Positions 23,482-24,727 of a DNA stretch of 24,727 bases are shown piece by piece. Origin of the DNA: JBGRQB01 sp041725875 (GTDB lineage Bacteria; Bacteroidota; Ignavibacteria; Ignavibacteriales; Melioribacteraceae); NCBI GenBank assembly GCA_041725875.1, contig JBGRQB010000047.1, forward strand, positions 1 through 24,727. Reading direction: 5' to 3'. Numbering within the stretch: the stretch's first letter is position 1; every line of letters begins with the position of its first letter. Both the position numbers and the translations under genes were made by a program. The notes beneath the pieces were generated by a model. It made no database searches, was not told the DNA's origin, and saw only the letters and a list, made by a program, of their open reading frames with translations.

Positions 23482-24054
23482 CTAGTAGTTATTTTCCTTT
23501 AATTCAAAGTATGATTTGTCGTGCAGACAGGCAGGGCATTTTCCGGGAGCTGCTTCTCCTTCGTGCAAATAACCGCAATTTCTGCATTTCCAAACGCATT
23601 TTGCATCTTTGACAAATACTTTTCCTGCTTCCAGATTTTCCAAAAGTTTTCTGTAGCGAGCCTCGTGTGCTTTCTCAACTTTTGCTATTAATCTGAACGC
23701 AACTGCAACATCTTTAAATCCTTCTTTTTCCGCTATATCTGCAAATTCAGGGTATAATTCTGTCCATTCTTCATTTTCTCCTTCGGCAGAAGCTTTCAAA
23801 TTTTCTGCTGTTGTACCAATTATTCCTGCAGGATATGTTGCTGTAATTTCTGCTGGTCCGCCTTCAAGAAACTTAAAAAATCTTTTCGCATGCTCTTTTT
23901 CATTTAATGCAGTTTCTTCAAACAACGCAGCAATTTGTTCCAAACCTTCTTTTTTTGCTTGCTTTGCAAAATAATCGTAACGCATTCTTGCCTGCGATTC
24001 TCCTGCAAAAGCTTTTAGTAAATTCTTTTCCGTTTCTGTTCCTTTTATGCTCAT
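23482..24054 (-). CDS. Rubrerythrin (peroxide-reducing di-iron protein)
   Basis: The 190-residue protein has an N-terminal ferritin-like di-iron four-helix bundle with E19 in AFAGESQARMRY, EKEHAKRFF (E52, H55) and VEKAHEARY (E127, H130). A C-terminal rubredoxin-like domain follows, with CRNCGYLHEG and CPACLHDKSYF (C157, C160, C173, C176) holding one iron. It reduces hydrogen peroxide in the cytoplasm of anaerobes. It follows the desulfoferrodoxin gene by 12 bases with an AGGAG ribosome site, so superoxide reductase and peroxide reductase are made together. The linker between domains (about residues 140-156) is normal. Confidence 0.97.
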   Translation of the reverse strand: MSIKGTETEKNLLKAFAGESQARMRYDYFAKQAKKEGLEQIAALFEETALNEKEHAKRFFKFLEGGPAEITATYPAGIIGTTAENLKASAEGENEEWTELYPEFADIAEKEGFKDVAVAFRLIAKVEKAHEARYRKLLENLEAGKVFVKDAKCVWKCRNCGYLHEGEAAPGKCPACLHDKSYFELKENNY

Positions 24055-24066
24055 TCTATACTCCTG

Positions 24067-24435
24067 TCAGTTATTTTTCCAGTTTCCATGCAAATTACAA
24101 TATGCTTTTGCTATTACATTTTCTGCATCGCATTTAAAAAATACTTCAGGTTTTTCGTCTGGTTTAAGCATTTTTGTTATTACAGCTGTATCGGTGTAAA
24201 GCTGAATCCACTGGATATAGTGTTCCTGCTGCATAGGATGTGCAACATCACCAACACATACTTTAAAACCGCCCTCAACTTTTTCTACTACCGGAACATG
24301 TTTTTCAACTGCTGCATCTTGTGTGTTATCTTCCATAGCTTCCATTTTTTTTCCGCAACACATCACCGGTACTTTGGTTTGATGAAGAGCCTGTACAACA
24401 TTTCCACAAATTTCACATTTTAGTAGTGCCAACAT
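24067..24435 (-). CDS. dfx: Desulfoferrodoxin (superoxide reductase)
   Basis: The 122-residue enzyme reduces superoxide to hydrogen peroxide without making oxygen. The N-terminal desulforedoxin-type site is formed by C7, C10, C26 and C27 (KCEICGN, VPVMCCGKK). The C-terminal neelaredoxin domain has the catalytic iron ligands H46 (in VEKHVPVVE, preceded by E44 and K45), H66 and H72 (VAHPMQQEHYIQW), C113 and H116 (AYCNLHGNWK). All ligands are present, so it is the two-iron form. The ATG at 24435 follows AGAGGTAATA. It leads a two-gene unit with rubrerythrin and lies downstream of a near-perfect palindrome. Confidence 0.97.
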   Translation of the reverse strand: MLALLKCEICGNVVQALHQTKVPVMCCGKKMEAMEDNTQDAAVEKHVPVVEKVEGGFKVCVGDVAHPMQQEHYIQWIQLYTDTAVITKMLKPDEKPEVFFKCDAENVIAKAYCNLHGNWKNN

Positions 24436-24500
24436 AGTTTATTACCTCTTTTTATTTGAAAAGAATTGTCGATATACTATCGCCTGAAATCAGTGAATAT

Positions 24501-24522
24501 TGATAAAAAGATCTATTTATCA
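24501..24522. promoter_or_regulatory. 22-base near-perfect palindrome upstream of desulfoferrodoxin
   Basis: TGATAAA (24501-24507) and TTTATCA (24516-24522) flank AGATCT, symmetric at 20 of 22 positions. It is 65 bases upstream of the dfx ATG and 54 bases from the upstream stop. It does not have the fixed 4-base spacing of FNR sites. It may be an operator for oxidative or redox control. Confidence 0.45.
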
Positions 24523-24576
24523 GTAGTCAGTAAATGAAATTAAAAAAAGCATTTTAACATGCAAGTAAAAAGAAGG

Positions 24577-24727
24577 TTAATCTTCTTCAGCTTCAAGCAA
24601 GTGTTGGTTTACCAGATCTACAAAAGCAAGTGATTTGTAGTTGGTCCATTTTTCTTTAAGTTCTGCAGATTTATCAACAATATCTGTGAACATAACAAAT
24701 GGTCTTCGGTTGGAAAGTGCTGATGTG
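24577..24727 (-). CDS. C-terminal 49 residues of an unidentified protein (partial)
   Basis: Reading leftwards from the window edge, the frame gives SALSNRRPFVMFTDIVDKSA, then ELKEKWTNYKSLAFVDLVNQ, and finally HLLEAEED followed by TAA at 24577-24579. There is no upstream stop in the window, so the gene continues to the right. I do not recognise the protein from this piece. The sequence is coherent, Lys/Glu rich, and ends in an acidic tail, so I judge it a real gene end. It lies upstream of, and in the same direction as, the dfx-rubrerythrin unit. Confidence 0.6.
   Translation of the reverse strand, partial: TSALSNRRPFVMFTDIVDKSAELKEKWTNYKSLAFVDLVNQHLLEAEED

Overview
This is an AT-rich bacterial chromosome segment with about 30 protein genes on both strands. 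There is no RNA gene, insertion sequence, phage gene or CRISPR array that I can see. The gene repertoire fits the Bacteroidota/Ignavibacteriota part of the tree, and an Ignavibacteria-like anaerobe or facultative anaerobe is my best guess. It includes an RskA-type anti-sigma factor, a DUF1015-serC pair, a DUF1835 protein, an M1 peptidase lipoprotein with a GMEH motif, a POT transporter and a superoxide reductase-rubrerythrin pair. Many genes carry good Shine-Dalgarno sequences (GGAGG-like), which is more typical of Ignavibacteria than of classical Bacteroidetes. The taxonomic call is inference, not proof.

Layout. The left edge (1-292, minus) is the N-terminus of alanyl-tRNA synthetase. Divergent from it is an ECF sigma factor with its membrane-bound RskA-like anti-sigma factor (554-2200, plus). 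These converge, with 2 bases between stop codons, on a small membrane protein (2203-2709). Next on the plus strand come a MarR regulator with a very clear terminator, then a DUF1015 protein and phosphoserine aminotransferase serC (3652-6009). After those come a small lipoprotein, a stand-alone RsbRD-N-type protein, an unknown secreted or membrane protein, a TrkH-type potassium transporter and a Spx/ArsC-like protein that has lost its usual cysteine (to 9566).

From 9596 to 12487 the minus strand carries a tight mtnN-luxS-HAD operon (S-adenosylhomocysteine recycling and AI-2 formation) preceded by a DUF1835 protein. Then come an SRPBCC protein, a small plus-strand membrane protein, and a minus-strand run of cupin and GNAT acetyltransferase genes with four GNAT domains in three genes. 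A cysteine-rich CWC protein with a lipoprotein and an AraC/GyrI-like regulator follow. A large M1 aminopeptidase lipoprotein lies at 18453-21005 (plus), then an Mth938-like protein and an 83-residue unknown (minus). The 83-residue gene has a terminator-like hairpin directly upstream of its start.

The right end holds a POT peptide transporter (plus) and the desulfoferrodoxin-rubrerythrin pair (minus). That pair suggests an anaerobic style of oxidative-stress defence, in which superoxide is reduced to peroxide and peroxide is then reduced by rubrerythrin. The C-terminus of an unidentified gene runs off the right edge.

Most of the window is ordinary housekeeping and accessory content, and I found no convincing new multi-gene system. 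The items most worth following are the attenuator-like leader at 21843-21929, the DUF1015-serC pairing, the cysteine-less Spx/ArsC-like protein, the near-perfect palindrome upstream of the superoxide reductase gene, and the C11 tract between marR and the DUF1015 gene.
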